Origin: Duganella sacchari
GTDB taxonomy: Bacteria > Pseudomonadota > Gammaproteobacteria > Burkholderiales > Burkholderiaceae_D
Assembly (NCBI RefSeq): GCF_900143065.1
Contig: NZ_FRCX01000017.1
Location: forward strand, 1-64,000
Direction of reading: 5' to 3'
Length of the DNA stretch: 64,000 nt
Part shown: positions 41,722-51,285 of the stretch, in pieces
Numbering within the stretch: position 1 is the stretch's first letter
Layout: every line of letters starts with the position of its first letter
The notes under the pieces: model-generated
The model's input: only the letters and a program-made list of their open reading frames with translations
Told to the model about the DNA's origin: nothing
The model's database searches: none
Position numbers and translations under genes: made by a program

Positions 41722-42920
41722 TGGAACAACAACGTGGACCGCTGGGCTGGCCTCTCGTCGCGGCCTTGGTGGCCGTCGCCGCCGCACTGGGATTCGGCGC
41801 CTCACACTGGCTGGCCGCGCGCCATGCTCCAGTGGCCGCCCCCGCCAGCACAAGCGGCGCCACAGCTGCACCCGCAGCCGCGACGCCGGCAGCGGCCAGC
41901 GCCGCCGACAACGGCGTGGAAGTCAAGATTCCTGCCGAATACATCGTCATCGCCAAGATCGCGGTGGAGACTGTCGGCAACGGCGGGCTGCTAGCCGAGA
42001 TCCTGACCGCCGGCACCGTCGCGGCACCGCCGAATAGCGAGGCGGTGATCGTGGCACGCGCCGCCGGCAATGTCACGCGCGTCAAGCGCCAGCTGGGCGA
42101 CACCGTGCGTGCCGGCGAGGCACTGGCCCAAGTCGATTCGCTGGAAGCGGCCGCTATGGCGGCCGACCACAGCGTGGCTAACGCCAAGGCCGAACTGGCC
42201 CGGAAAAGCTACGCTCGCGAGTCCAGCCTGTTCGAACAAGGCGTGACGCCGCGTCAGGACATGGAGGCGGCGCAATCATCGCTGGCCGTGGCCGAAACCG
42301 AGGCGCACCGCGCCAGCGCCGTGGCCAAGGCGGCCCACGTCGCCGCCGACGGCAAATCGGTGGCCGTGGTCAGCCCCATCAACGGCAGGATCACCGCTCA
42401 GATGGCGACCTTGGGCGGCTTCGTCCAGCCGCAGACCGAGCTATTCAGAGTGGCCGGCGACGGCCAAGTGCAGGTCAATGCCTCGCTGCCAGCCGCCGAT
42501 ATCAGCCGCGTCGCCGTCGGCGACAAGGCCACCATAGTCGCCTCCGGCGGCGCACCGGTGGAGGCGACCGTGCGCTCTGTCACGCCAACCGTCAGCGGTA
42601 GCACGCGCGCCGCGACCGTGGTGCTGACGCCGGTCGCGCCCGTACGCACACTGGTGGTGGGCGAGGGCGTGCAGGCCCGCCTGCACGTCAAGAACGGTGC
42701 CGCCGGCCTGGTCGTGCCCGAGGACGCGGTGCAGAACGTGGACGGCCACGACGTGCTGTTCGTCCGAACCAAGGATGGCTTCCGCGTGCAGCCGGTACTG
42801 GTCGGCACCCGCAGCGGCGGCGTGGCGCAGATCGTATCGGGCGTCAGCGCCGGGCAGCAGGTCGCCACCCGTAATGCCTTCCTGGTCAAGGCCGATATGA
42901 TCAAGAGCGCCAAGGACTAA
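41718..42920 (+). CDS. RND periplasmic adaptor, CzcB/CnrB-like
   Basis: A 400-residue membrane-fusion protein. One N-terminal anchor (WPLVAALVAVAAALGFGAS), an Ala/Thr-rich spacer, then barrel-sandwich (biotinyl-lipoyl-like) halves GTVAAPPNSEAVIVARAAGNVTRV and VVSPINGRITAQMATLGGFV around a coiled-coil hairpin (about 155-205), and a beta-barrel domain. It links the inner-membrane pump to the TolC-like channel. Overlaps both neighbours (ATGA upstream, one base downstream), so the three are translated together. Confidence 0.93.
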   Translation: MMEQQRGPLGWPLVAALVAVAAALGFGASHWLAARHAPVAAPASTSGATAAPAAATPAAASAADNGVEVKIPAEYIVIAKIAVETVGNGGLLAEILTAGTVAAPPNSEAVIVARAAGNVTRVKRQLGDTVRAGEALAQVDSLEAAAMAADHSVANAKAELARKSYARESSLFEQGVTPRQDMEAAQSSLAVAETEAHRASAVAKAAHVAADGKSVAVVSPINGRITAQMATLGGFVQPQTELFRVAGDGQVQVNASLPAADISRVAVGDKATIVASGGAPVEATVRSVTPTVSGSTRAATVVLTPVAPVRTLVVGEGVQARLHVKNGAAGLVVPEDAVQNVDGHDVLFVRTKDGFRVQPVLVGTRSGGVAQIVSGVSAGQQVATRNAFLVKADMIKSAKD

Positions 42921-45900
42921 TGATGATCGATTCCATACTCACCGGTTCGGTCCGCGCACGCTGGCTGATCCTGTTCCTGACTCTGGTGGTCGCGCTGGCC
43001 GGCGCCTGGCAGTTGAATCTGCTGCCGATCGACGTCACGCCGGACATCACCAACAAGCAGGTGCAAATCAACACGGTGGTGCCGACGCTGAGCCCGGTCG
43101 AAATCGAGAAACGCGTGACGTTCCCGATCGAGACCGCGCTCGCGGGCCTAAACGGCGTCGAGAGCGTGCGCTCGTTCTCGCGCAACGGCTTCAGCCAGGT
43201 CACCGCGGTGTTCAAGGAAAGCGCGGACTTGTATTTCATGCGCCAACAGGTGTCCGAACGCCTGGTGCGGGCCCGGCCAGATCTGCCGGAAGGCGCTTCG
43301 CCGCAAATGGGACCGGTTTCCACCGGCCTGGGCGAGGTGTTCCACTACAGCGTCGAGTACAGCCATCCCGACGGCAAGGGGGCGCCGCGCAAGGACGGCA
43401 AGCCTGGCTGGCAGCCCGACGGCAGCTTCCTGACCGAACAGGGCGAGCACCTGACCGACAACGTGGCCCGGCAAGCCTATCTGCGCACGGTGCAGGACTG
43501 GATCATTCGCCCGCAGCTGCGCACCACGCCCGGCGTGGCCGACGTCGATTCTCTGGGCGGCTACGTCAAGCAGTATGTGGTCGAGCCCGATTCCGCCAAG
43601 ATGGCCGCACACGGCGTTTCGCTGGCCGAGTTGGCGCGCACGCTGGAGGACGCCAACGTGTCGGTCGGCGCCAACTACATCCGCCGCTCCGGTGAATCTT
43701 ACCTTGTGCGTGCGGACGGCCGCATCCGTAACCAGGATGAAATTGCCCGCGCCGTGGTGGCCAGCCGCAATGGTGTGCCGGTCACGGTCGACCAGGTGGC
43801 CAAGGTCAACGTGGGCGGTGAACTGCGCACCGGCGCGGCCAGCCGTGACGGCTACGAAACGGTGGTCGGCAGCGCGCTGATGCTGGTTGGCGCCAACAGC
43901 CGCACGGTGGCGCACGCGGTGGGCGAGAAGCTGAAGGACGTCTCCAAGACGCTGCCGGAGGGGATCACCATCGTGCCGACGCTGGACCGCTCGCAGCTGG
44001 TGGTGGCCACCATCACCACCGTCGCCAAGAACCTGGCCGAAGGCGCGCTGCTGGTGATCGCCATCCTGTTCGGGCTGCTGGGCAACTGGCGCGCTGCGCT
44101 GATCGCGGCGTTGGTCATTCCCTTGTCGCTGCTGATGAGCGCGATCGGCATGAACTCACTCGGCATCTCCGGCAACCTGATGAGTCTGGGCGCGCTGGAC
44201 TTCGGCCTGATCATCGACGGCGCCGTCATCATCGTGGAAAATACACTGCGGCGGCTAGCCGAACGCCAGCATACGGAAGGGCGCCTGCTGCTGCTTAAGG
44301 AGCGGCTGGAGGAAGTGGTGGCGTCCTCGCGCGAGATGCTGCGTCCGACGATCTATGGCCAGCTGGTGATCTTCCTGGTGTTCCTGCCGTGCCTGACGTT
44401 CCAGGGCGTGGAAGGCAAGATGTTCTCGCCGATGGTCATCACGTTGATGCTGGCCCTGGCCTCCGCCTTCGTACTGTCGCTGACCTTCGTGCCGGCAATG
44501 ATCGCCGTGTTGATGAAGGGCCCGGTGGCCGAGCAGGAAGTCAAGCTCATCGCCATCAGCAAGACGCGCTATCTGCCGTGGCTGCGCCGCGCCGTCGACC
44601 GTCCGCTGCCGTTTATCGCCATGGGCCTGGCGGTCCTGGCGCTGGCGGGAGTTGCCTTCACTTTCCTCGGTCGCGAATTCATGCCGACGCTCGACGAGCA
44701 GAATCTGAACCTGTCCTCGGTGCGCATCCCTTCGACCAGCATCGACCAGTCGCTGGCGCTCGACCTGCCGCTGGAACGCGCCGTGCTGACACTGCCGGAA
44801 GTCAAGACGGTGTACTCCAAGGCGGGCACCGCGAGCCTGGCGGCCGACCCGATGCCGCCCAACGCGTCGGACAACTACATCATCCTGAAACCGAAGGATG
44901 AATGGCCCGCCGGCGTCACCACCAAGGAACAGGTGATCGAGCGGATCCGCGAGAAGACCAAACCGATTGTCGGCAACAACTACGACGTCACCCAGCCGAT
45001 CGAAATGCGCTTCAACGAGTTGATCGGCGGCGTGCGCAGCGATGTCGCTGTCAAGATCTACGGCGACGACCTGGACCAACTGGCCGACAGCGCCAGGCGC
45101 GTGGCCGAAGTGCTTCGCAAGACGCCTGGCGCGGCGGACGTGCGGGTGGCGCAAACGGAGGGCTTCCCGACTTTCGATGTTGTCTTCGACCGCGCCGCCA
45201 TCGCGCGCTATGGCTTGACGGTCAGGGAAGTGGCCGACACCGTGTCGACCGCGCTGGCGGGACGTCCGGCCGGGCAGATCTTCGAGGGCGACCGACGCTT
45301 CGACATCGTGGTCCGCCTGCCCAGTGCGTTGCGCGACAATCTGGACGAACTGGGCTCCCTGCCGGTGATGCTGCCGGCTGAAGGCGAGCAGCAACGCGCC
45401 TCGGTGCCGCTGCGCCAGCTGGTGCAGTTCCGCTTCACGCAGGGCTTGAACGAGGTCAGTCGTGACAATGGCAAGCGCCGCATCTACGTCGAGGCCAACG
45501 TGGTCGGCCGCGATCTGGGCGGCTATGTGGACGACGCCCATGCCCGCTTGGCCCAGGAGGTCAAGCTGGCGCCGGGGTCGTGGATGGAGTGGGGCGGCCA
45601 GTTCCAGAACCTGCGCGCCGCCACCGCACGCCTGGCCCTGATCGTGCCGGTGTGCCTGGTGCTCATTTCAGCCGCGCTGTACTTGGCGATCGGCAATGCG
45701 ATGCTGACCGCGACCGTTCTTACAGCCGTGCCGCTGGCCCTGGCCGGCGGCGTGTTCGCGCTGGTGTTGCGCGGCATGCCGTTTTCGATCTCGGCGGCGG
45801 TGGGCTTCATCGCCGTATCCGGGGTTGCTGTGCTTAATGGTCTGGTGCTGATCTCGGCCATCAACAAACGTCTGGCCGATGGCGTCGATACGGCGACTGC

Positions 45901-46147
45901 CGTCATCGACGGCGCCATGGAACGGCTGCGCCCGGTGCTGATGACCGCGCTGGTCGCCTCGCTGGGCTTTGTGCCGATGGCGATCGGCAGTGGCACCGGC
46001 GCCGAGGTGCAGAAACCGCTGGCCACCGTCGTCATTGGCGGCCTGGTCACGTCGACCATCCTGACGCTGTTCGTCCTGCCGGCCATCACCGGCATGGTGC
46101 TGCGCCGACGCCGTGCCAAGGCGGCCAGCAATCCATTACCTACCTGA
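42920..46147 (+). CDS. Heavy-metal efflux RND pump, CzcA/CnrA/NccA-like
   Basis: A 1075-residue proton-driven inner-membrane pump with the HME-RND layout: 12 membrane helices with two large periplasmic loops. In helix 4 it has GALDFGLIIDGAVIIVEN, the DFG...D...E signature of the divalent-cation (Zn/Co/Cd/Ni) pumps. The first loop has an extra stretch near residues 150-180 (PDGKGAPRKDGKPGWQPDGS) that is absent from CusA-type pumps and could alter substrate entry. Metal specificity cannot be settled from sequence. It is followed by hupE and an anchor-protein gene in the same direction. Confidence 0.94.
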   Translation: MMIDSILTGSVRARWLILFLTLVVALAGAWQLNLLPIDVTPDITNKQVQINTVVPTLSPVEIEKRVTFPIETALAGLNGVESVRSFSRNGFSQVTAVFKESADLYFMRQQVSERLVRARPDLPEGASPQMGPVSTGLGEVFHYSVEYSHPDGKGAPRKDGKPGWQPDGSFLTEQGEHLTDNVARQAYLRTVQDWIIRPQLRTTPGVADVDSLGGYVKQYVVEPDSAKMAAHGVSLAELARTLEDANVSVGANYIRRSGESYLVRADGRIRNQDEIARAVVASRNGVPVTVDQVAKVNVGGELRTGAASRDGYETVVGSALMLVGANSRTVAHAVGEKLKDVSKTLPEGITIVPTLDRSQLVVATITTVAKNLAEGALLVIAILFGLLGNWRAALIAALVIPLSLLMSAIGMNSLGISGNLMSLGALDFGLIIDGAVIIVENTLRRLAERQHTEGRLLLLKERLEEVVASSREMLRPTIYGQLVIFLVFLPCLTFQGVEGKMFSPMVITLMLALASAFVLSLTFVPAMIAVLMKGPVAEQEVKLIAISKTRYLPWLRRAVDRPLPFIAMGLAVLALAGVAFTFLGREFMPTLDEQNLNLSSVRIPSTSIDQSLALDLPLERAVLTLPEVKTVYSKAGTASLAADPMPPNASDNYIILKPKDEWPAGVTTKEQVIERIREKTKPIVGNNYDVTQPIEMRFNELIGGVRSDVAVKIYGDDLDQLADSARRVAEVLRKTPGAADVRVAQTEGFPTFDVVFDRAAIARYGLTVREVADTVSTALAGRPAGQIFEGDRRFDIVVRLPSALRDNLDELGSLPVMLPAEGEQQRASVPLRQLVQFRFTQGLNEVSRDNGKRRIYVEANVVGRDLGGYVDDAHARLAQEVKLAPGSWMEWGGQFQNLRAATARLALIVPVCLVLISAALYLAIGNAMLTATVLTAVPLALAGGVFALVLRGMPFSISAAVGFIAVSGVAVLNGLVLISAINKRLADGVDTATAVIDGAMERLRPVLMTALVASLGFVPMAIGSGTGAEVQKPLATVVIGGLVTSTILTLFVLPAITGMVLRRRRAKAASNPLPT

Positions 46148-46157
46148 GGAGTATTGC

Positions 46158-46859
46158 ATGACTTTTTCTAATCGCGCTCCCGCCGCCTGGCGCCGCTGGC
46201 TGTTGGGCGCCGTGCTGAGTTTGGCGGCGGCGGCGCTGGCGCATGGCGTATCGGAATCGGACAAGGGCTTCCTGCAAGGCCGCAACGGAGTACAGATCCT
46301 GCCGTTCCTGTACCTGGGCGCCAAGCACATGGTCACCGGCTACGACCACCTGCTGTTCCTGTGCGGTGTGATCTTCTTCCTGTACCGACTGAAGGATGTC
46401 GGCATGTACGTGACGCTGTTCGCCGTCGGCCACAGCACCACGCTGCTGATGGGGGTACTCAACGGCTGGCATATCAACGCCTACCTGGTGGACGCCATCA
46501 TCGGCCTGTCCATCGTGTACCGCGCCTTCGACAACCTGGGCGGCTTTCGCACCGTGTTCGGGGTGCAGCCGAACAAGAAGGCCGCTGTGCTGATCTTCGG
46601 CTTCTTCCATGGCCTGGGCCTTGCCACCAAGCTGCAGGATTTTGCGCTGTCGCAGGACGGCCTGATCCCGAATATGCTGGCCTTCAATGTCGGCGTGGAA
46701 ATCGGCCAGCTGCTCGCCCTGAGCACGATCCAGATCGCCATGCGCTACTGGCGCAGCACCGCCAGCTTCGCGCGCCACGCGGTCAAAAGCAACTTCGCGC
46801 TGATGACCGCTGGCTTGGTCCTGGCCGGCTTCCAATTCACCGGCTTCTTAACCAAATAA
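46158..46859 (+). CDS. HupE/UreJ-family membrane protein
   Basis: 233 residues from ATG at 46158 (GAGG upstream). A signal-like first helix ends near ALA, then HGVSESDKGFLQ and the family hallmark FLYLGAKHMVTGYDHLLFL with a conserved metal-binding His-Asp-His set, then five or six more helices. HupE/UreJ proteins mediate nickel or cobalt transport; members inside RND metal operons probably assist the same ion. Eleven bases after the pump gene. Confidence 0.9.
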   Translation: MTFSNRAPAAWRRWLLGAVLSLAAAALAHGVSESDKGFLQGRNGVQILPFLYLGAKHMVTGYDHLLFLCGVIFFLYRLKDVGMYVTLFAVGHSTTLLMGVLNGWHINAYLVDAIIGLSIVYRAFDNLGGFRTVFGVQPNKKAAVLIFGFFHGLGLATKLQDFALSQDGLIPNMLAFNVGVEIGQLLALSTIQIAMRYWRSTASFARHAVKSNFALMTAGLVLAGFQFTGFLTK

Positions 46860-46868
46860 GGAAACACC

Positions 46869-47492
46869 ATGTCCCAACCATCCAATGGCGCCGTCGTAGC
46901 CTCCAAAAAAGAACTGCTGCGCGGCGCGCTGGTCGCCATCGGCGTGGCCGGCCTGCTGCTGGTGACAGCGGTGCTGCCGGCCGAATACGGCATCGACCCT
47001 ACGGGCGCCGGCAAGGCGCTGGGCCTGACGCAGCTGCACCAGCCGGCTTCGGCCCTCGCCGCCGCGCCCGGCATGCCCGACCTGCAGGGGACCACCAAGG
47101 GCTCGACTGTGTCCGCCAAAGGTGAAGTGCGCCAGATGACGATCGCGTCGGCGCAGGACGCGGCCTACCGCACCGACGTGATGGAAATCGTGCTGCCGCC
47201 GAAGAAGGGGCTGGAAGTGAAGACGCATCTGGCCAAGGGCGCGACCCTGATCTATTCCTGGAAGACCAAGAACGGTGAGCTCGTGAATCACGAATTCCAC
47301 GGCGAGCCGGTCGACGCCGGCAAGGACGAGTTTGAAAGCTTTATCGTCGGTAAAGGCGTCAGTGAATCGCGCGGTTCGCTGATCGCCCCGTTCACCGGCG
47401 TGCACGGCTGGTACTGGAAAAACCTGAGCGCGGCGCCGGTCACCATTGTGCTCAACGCCAGCGGCTTCTACAGCGACATCTTCCGGAAATAA
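46869..47492 (+). CDS. Transmembrane anchor protein of metal efflux operons
   Basis: A 207-residue protein with one N-terminal helix (LVAIGVAGLLLVTAVLPAEYG) and a periplasmic beta domain: EIVLPPKKGLEVKTHLAKGA, SWKTKNGELVNHEFHGEP and FTGVHGWYWKN. Similar proteins accompany HupE and czc-like genes in several beta-proteobacteria under the name transmembrane anchor protein; the function is not known. The aromatic/His-rich ends could bind metal. Starts nine bases after hupE with AAGGAAA upstream. Confidence 0.8.
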   Translation: MSQPSNGAVVASKKELLRGALVAIGVAGLLLVTAVLPAEYGIDPTGAGKALGLTQLHQPASALAAAPGMPDLQGTTKGSTVSAKGEVRQMTIASAQDAAYRTDVMEIVLPPKKGLEVKTHLAKGATLIYSWKTKNGELVNHEFHGEPVDAGKDEFESFIVGKGVSESRGSLIAPFTGVHGWYWKNLSAAPVTIVLNASGFYSDIFRK

Positions 47493-47557
47493 AGACGGTC
47501 GCCCGGGCCAATGGCGGCGAGCCCGACATCCAATCGTCGCCACCAAGGAGGAAGACC

Positions 47558-47908
47558 ATGAAATTTGCAAGCGTAGTACTGTCTATGATGTTGAGTGTAT
47601 CCAGCGGCGCCTTCGCGCATCCGGACCATGACGACGAACCACAGCAGACCATCAAGTTCAATGCGAGCAGCTCCGCCAGCGGCGTGGTGGTGTTCCTGAC
47701 CGACAAAGGCGCGAAGGTTCCGACCGCCGGCGCATCGGGCAAGCTGGTGTGGTTCAAGGGGGCCGCCAAGGGAGAAGCCGCGCTGCAGCCTGTGGCCGAC
47801 AATGGCATGGAAGCCAAGGGTGCCAAACCGCCAGTGGGAAGCAAAATGCAGGCAAGCATCACCTTTGCCGATAAAACCGTCTTCATCGGCGACGTCGCCG
47901 TAAAATAA
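47558..47908 (+). CDS. Small exported protein of the RND operon, unknown function
   Basis: 116 residues with signal peptide (cleavage after AFA, near residue 20). The mature start HPDHDDEPQQ is rich in His and Asp. The rest looks like an all-beta domain (VVVFLTDKGAKVPTAGASGKLVWFKG ... KMQASITFADKTVFIGDVAVK, shown in parts). It may be a periplasmic metal-binding accessory. Preceded by AAGGAGGAAG; a hairpin follows it. Confidence 0.75.
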   Translation: MKFASVVLSMMLSVSSGAFAHPDHDDEPQQTIKFNASSSASGVVVFLTDKGAKVPTAGASGKLVWFKGAAKGEAALQPVADNGMEAKGAKPPVGSKMQASITFADKTVFIGDVAVK

Positions 47909-47916
47909 GCGGCTCC

Positions 47917-47938
47917 GGGCCTGCCTGAGCGCAGGCCC
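47917..47938 (+). terminator. Hairpin after the small exported protein gene
   Basis: GGGCCTGC-CTGAGC-GCAGGCCC, perfect 8-bp stem without a T-tract, between the RND accessory genes and the EamA-type transporter gene. Confidence 0.5.
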
Positions 47939-47973
47939 CACTCGATACAGTTCCCACCACTCCGGATCATTTT

Positions 47974-49026
47974 ATGCATATAGGCGTCATCTACGCATTG
48001 CTCGCCGCCGTCTTGTTCGGCGCCAGCACCCCTTTCGCCAAGACCCTGGTCGGTCAGATGCCGCCCGTGGCCCTGGCCGGCGTGCTGTATCTCGGCAGCG
48101 GCATCGGCCTGTTGATCTGTTATGCGGTGCGCGCGATCGTCAAGCGCAACGATCAAGATCAGCCGGTGGCGCTGACCCGCCGTGACGTGCCCTGGTTCGC
48201 TGGCGCGGTCGCCGCCGGCGGGGTGGCCGGACCGCTGCTGCTGATGGTAGGACTGACCAGCATCTCCGCTTCGGCCGCCTCGCTGCTGCTCAATATGGAA
48301 GGGGTACTGACCTCGATGCTGGCCTGGTTCGTGTTCAAGGAGAATTTCGACCGCCGCATCTTCATCGGCATGCTGCTCATCGTCGCGGCTGGCGTATTGC
48401 TGTCGTGGGACCAGGCGCCCGCCATCGGATTGCCGTGGGGCGCGATCGCCATCATCGGCGCGTGTCTGTGCTGGGGCATCGACAACAACTTGACGCGCAA
48501 GGTATCGGCCAGCGACCCGCTGCAAATCGCCGGCACCAAAGGCTTGGTGGCCGGATCGGTCAACCTGGCGATCGGCTTGGCGCTGGGGGCGACGATTCCA
48601 GCCGCACCCACGGTACTGCTGGCCGGAGTGGTCGGCTTTTGTGGCTACGGCCTGAGCCTAGTGCTGTTCGTACTCGCGCTGCGCCATCTGGGCACGGCCC
48701 GCACGGGCGCATATTTCTCTGCCGCGCCGTTTGCCGGCGCCGCGCTATCGCTGCTGACGCTGGGCGAGGTGCCCGGAGCCTTGTTCTGGATCGCGGCGGC
48801 GTTGATGGGCGGCGGTATCTGGTTGCACCTGACGGAGTCCCACGCCCACGAGCATGAGCACCTGCCAATGTCGCACGCGCATATGCACAGCCACGACGAT
48901 CACCATCAGCACGAGCATGACTTTGAATGGGATGGCGTCGAGCCGCACGCGCATGCACACCAGCATCTGCCGCTGCGGCACAGCCACCCACACTATCCGG
49001 ACATCCATCATCGTCATGAGCACTAA
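47974..49026 (+). CDS. EamA/DMT-family transporter with a His-rich C-terminal tail
   Basis: A 350-residue protein. Residues 1-285 are a ten-helix drug/metabolite transporter with two EamA repeats (VIYALLAAVLFGASTPFAKTL and GAIAIIGACLCWGIDNNLTRKV). The last 64 residues form a hydrophilic tail with 23 histidines (SHAHEHEHLPMSHAHMHSHDD and similar), as in zinc or nickel transporters. The tail and the operon context suggest export or buffering of a divalent metal; EamA proteins otherwise move amino acids or small metabolites. Confidence 0.88.
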   Translation: MHIGVIYALLAAVLFGASTPFAKTLVGQMPPVALAGVLYLGSGIGLLICYAVRAIVKRNDQDQPVALTRRDVPWFAGAVAAGGVAGPLLLMVGLTSISASAASLLLNMEGVLTSMLAWFVFKENFDRRIFIGMLLIVAAGVLLSWDQAPAIGLPWGAIAIIGACLCWGIDNNLTRKVSASDPLQIAGTKGLVAGSVNLAIGLALGATIPAAPTVLLAGVVGFCGYGLSLVLFVLALRHLGTARTGAYFSAAPFAGAALSLLTLGEVPGALFWIAAALMGGGIWLHLTESHAHEHEHLPMSHAHMHSHDDHHQHEHDFEWDGVEPHAHAHQHLPLRHSHPHYPDIHHRHEH

Positions 49027-49092
49027 GATATAGCTTTGTAGAGATAGCGATAAATCTTGTAGTAAACACGACTTAGCACTAGGTTAAGCGTA

Positions 49093-50086
49093 TGACTACA
49101 TCAATTTCCATCTGGCTGGCATTAATTGTCAGCCTGCCAACCAATAGCGCGACGGCCCGCATGCGTATTTGGCGCACGCTCAAGAGCCTTGGCTGCTGCG
49201 CCTTGCGCGACGGCGCCTACCTCCTTCCTGACTAGGGTTCGCTACGCCGGCAACTGGACGAGCTGGCGGCCGAAACCATCCGGGAAGGCGGCACCGCCTG
49301 GTTGTTGACGGTGCAGGCCGACTCGGACGAGCAGGGCCGCATGTACCAGGCGCTTTTTGGACGGGGCGAGGACTACGCGGCCTTTTCCAAAGTGCTGCTG
49401 GCCGCCGGCCATGAATTCGCCAGCGCGACACCCGCCGACCCCAATCGCTCGTTACGCAAACTACGGCGCGACTACGAGGCGATCCGCGCCATCGATTATT
49501 TCCCTGACGAGACGAGACGAGTGCGGGCGCTGAAGCCGCATGGCTGGACTCCGTCACCGCGGCGGAAGCTGTGCTGTCCCCGGGCGAACCGCAAGCTGTG
49601 GACGGCGCGATCGCGCTGCTCGACCGCGCTAGTTATCAAGCCCGCACCTGGGCCACCCGGCGCCATCTTTGGGTGGACAGGGCGGCCAGCGCCTGGCTGA
49701 TCAAGCGCTTCATCGATCCGCAGGCCAGCTTCCTTTGGCTCGATAGCCCGGCGGACTGCCCGGCCGACGCGCTCGGCTTCGACTTTGACCTCGCCACCTT
49801 TACCCATATCGGGGACCGCGTCATGTTCGAGGTGCTGCGGGCCAGCTTCGGGGTGGGCAACGACAAGGGGCTGATGGGCCTGGGCGCCATGGTGCACGCG
49901 CTCGACGTGGGCGGCAGCTTCGTGCCGGAAGCGGCCGGGTTCGAGGCCATGTTGGGCGGCGTACGGCAGCGCGTTGCCGATGACGACCATCTGATGCGGG
50001 AAATAGGTGCTGTACTGGATTCACTCTACCTCCACTTCTCCGGCGAGTCGCAACCGGCGCGTGGCAAAAATAAGGAAATCACATGA
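49093..50086 (+). pseudogene. chrB: chrB (chromate resistance regulator/protein), broken by a nonsense codon and a frameshift
   Basis: ATG at 49093 opens the usual ChrB start (IWLALIVSLPTNSATARMRIW ... DGAYLLPD), stopped by TAG after 48 codons. The family frame continues straight after the stop (GSLRRQLDELAAETIREGG), so a CAG codon probably mutated. Near 49505 the sequence has GACGA three times in a row; removing one copy restores FPDETSAGAEAAWLDSV and joins the frame to the C-terminal domain (AVDGAIALLDRASYQARTW to the end), which has the conserved HLWVDRAASAWLIKRFIDP. ChrB is the chromate sensor/activator of chr operons. The C-terminal domain could still be made alone from a GTG near 49574 or another internal start. 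It overlaps chrA by ATGA. Confidence 0.9.
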
Positions 50087-51264
50087 GCGCGCAGGTATCA
50101 ACACCGGAACGGGCCATCTACACCATGTGGCAGATGGTGCTCTACATGCTACGACTGGGCACCCTGGGATTCGGCGGCCCCGTCGCGCTGGTTGGCTATA
50201 TGCACCGCGACCTGGTGGAGGAGCGCAAGTGGATCAGCGAAGCCGACTACAAGGAAGGCCTGGCGCTGGCGCAGATGGCTCCCGGTCCGCTGGCGGCGCA
50301 ACTGGGGATTTACATGGGCTACGTGCACTATCGCATCGTTGGCGCCACGCTGGCGGGGTTGGCGTTCGTGCTGCCCTCGTTCCCGATGGTGGTGGCGCTG
50401 GGCTGGGCTTATGTGCGCTTTGGCGGCCTGTCGTGGATGCAGGCGGTGTTCTACGGCGTTGGGGCAGGGGTGATCGCCATTATCGCCATCAGCGCCCGCA
50501 AGCTGTTCATCAAGAGCGTGGGCAAGGACAAACTGCTGTGGGCCAACTACTTGCTGCTGGTCGTCGTGACGATCGTGACCGAATCGGAGGTGGCCTGGCT
50601 GTTCATCGCCTCGGGCATGTTGGTCTGGCTGCTGCGCGCACCGCCGAAATGGCTAGGGAAGGGCAGCATGCCGGCGATCGCACTGGCGCAAGCGCCGGCC
50701 ATGCCTGCCGTGGTGGCCGGCTTCGACCTGTCGCTGTTGACACAGATCGGCATCTTCTTCGCCAAGGCAGGCGCCTTCGTGTTCGGTTCCGGTCTGGCCA
50801 TCGTGCCGTTCCTGTATGGCGGCGTGGTGACGGAGTACCAATGGCTGAACGACAAGCAGTTCGTCGATGCTGTGGCGGTGGCGATGATCACACCGGGCCC
50901 GGTGGCGATGACGGTCGGTTTCATCGGCTACCTGATCGCCGGCCTGCCAGGCGCCTCGGTGGCGGCGCTGGCTACGTTCCTTCCCTGCTACTTGTTCATC
51001 GTCCTGCCCCCGCCGTATTTCAAGAAGTACGGCAAGCTGCCCGGCGTGATGGCCTTTGTCGACGGGATCACGGCGGCGGCAGTGGGCGCGATCACTGGTT
51101 CGGTCATCGTGATCGCCCGTCGCTCGATTGTCGATTTGCCGACACTGGCGATCGCATTGGTGGCGGTCGTCTTGCTGTTGAAGTTCCAGAAATTGCAGGA
51201 ACCGGTGGTCGTGGCGGCGGCAGCCGCAGCGGGCCTGGTGATTTATCCGCTGCTGCACCATTAA
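50083..51264 (+). CDS. chrA: Chromate transporter ChrA (two-domain)
   Basis: A 393-residue inner-membrane CHR-family protein that extrudes chromate. Two homologous halves are visible: the first with GTLGFGGPVALVGYMHRDLV and ALAQMAPGPLAAQLGIYMGY, the second with GAFVFGSGLAIVPFLYGGVV and VAMITPGPVAMTVGFIGYL. About ten to eleven helices. This is the long-chain type found with ChrB and ChrC in Cupriavidus and Burkholderia. It seems intact even though chrB before it is broken. Confidence 0.95.
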   Translation: MSAQVSTPERAIYTMWQMVLYMLRLGTLGFGGPVALVGYMHRDLVEERKWISEADYKEGLALAQMAPGPLAAQLGIYMGYVHYRIVGATLAGLAFVLPSFPMVVALGWAYVRFGGLSWMQAVFYGVGAGVIAIIAISARKLFIKSVGKDKLLWANYLLLVVVTIVTESEVAWLFIASGMLVWLLRAPPKWLGKGSMPAIALAQAPAMPAVVAGFDLSLLTQIGIFFAKAGAFVFGSGLAIVPFLYGGVVTEYQWLNDKQFVDAVAVAMITPGPVAMTVGFIGYLIAGLPGASVAALATFLPCYLFIVLPPPYFKKYGKLPGVMAFVDGITAAAVGAITGSVIVIARRSIVDLPTLAIALVAVVLLLKFQKLQEPVVVAAAAAAGLVIYPLLHH

Positions 51265-51285
51265 CCCACTACGAGGAAGAACGCC

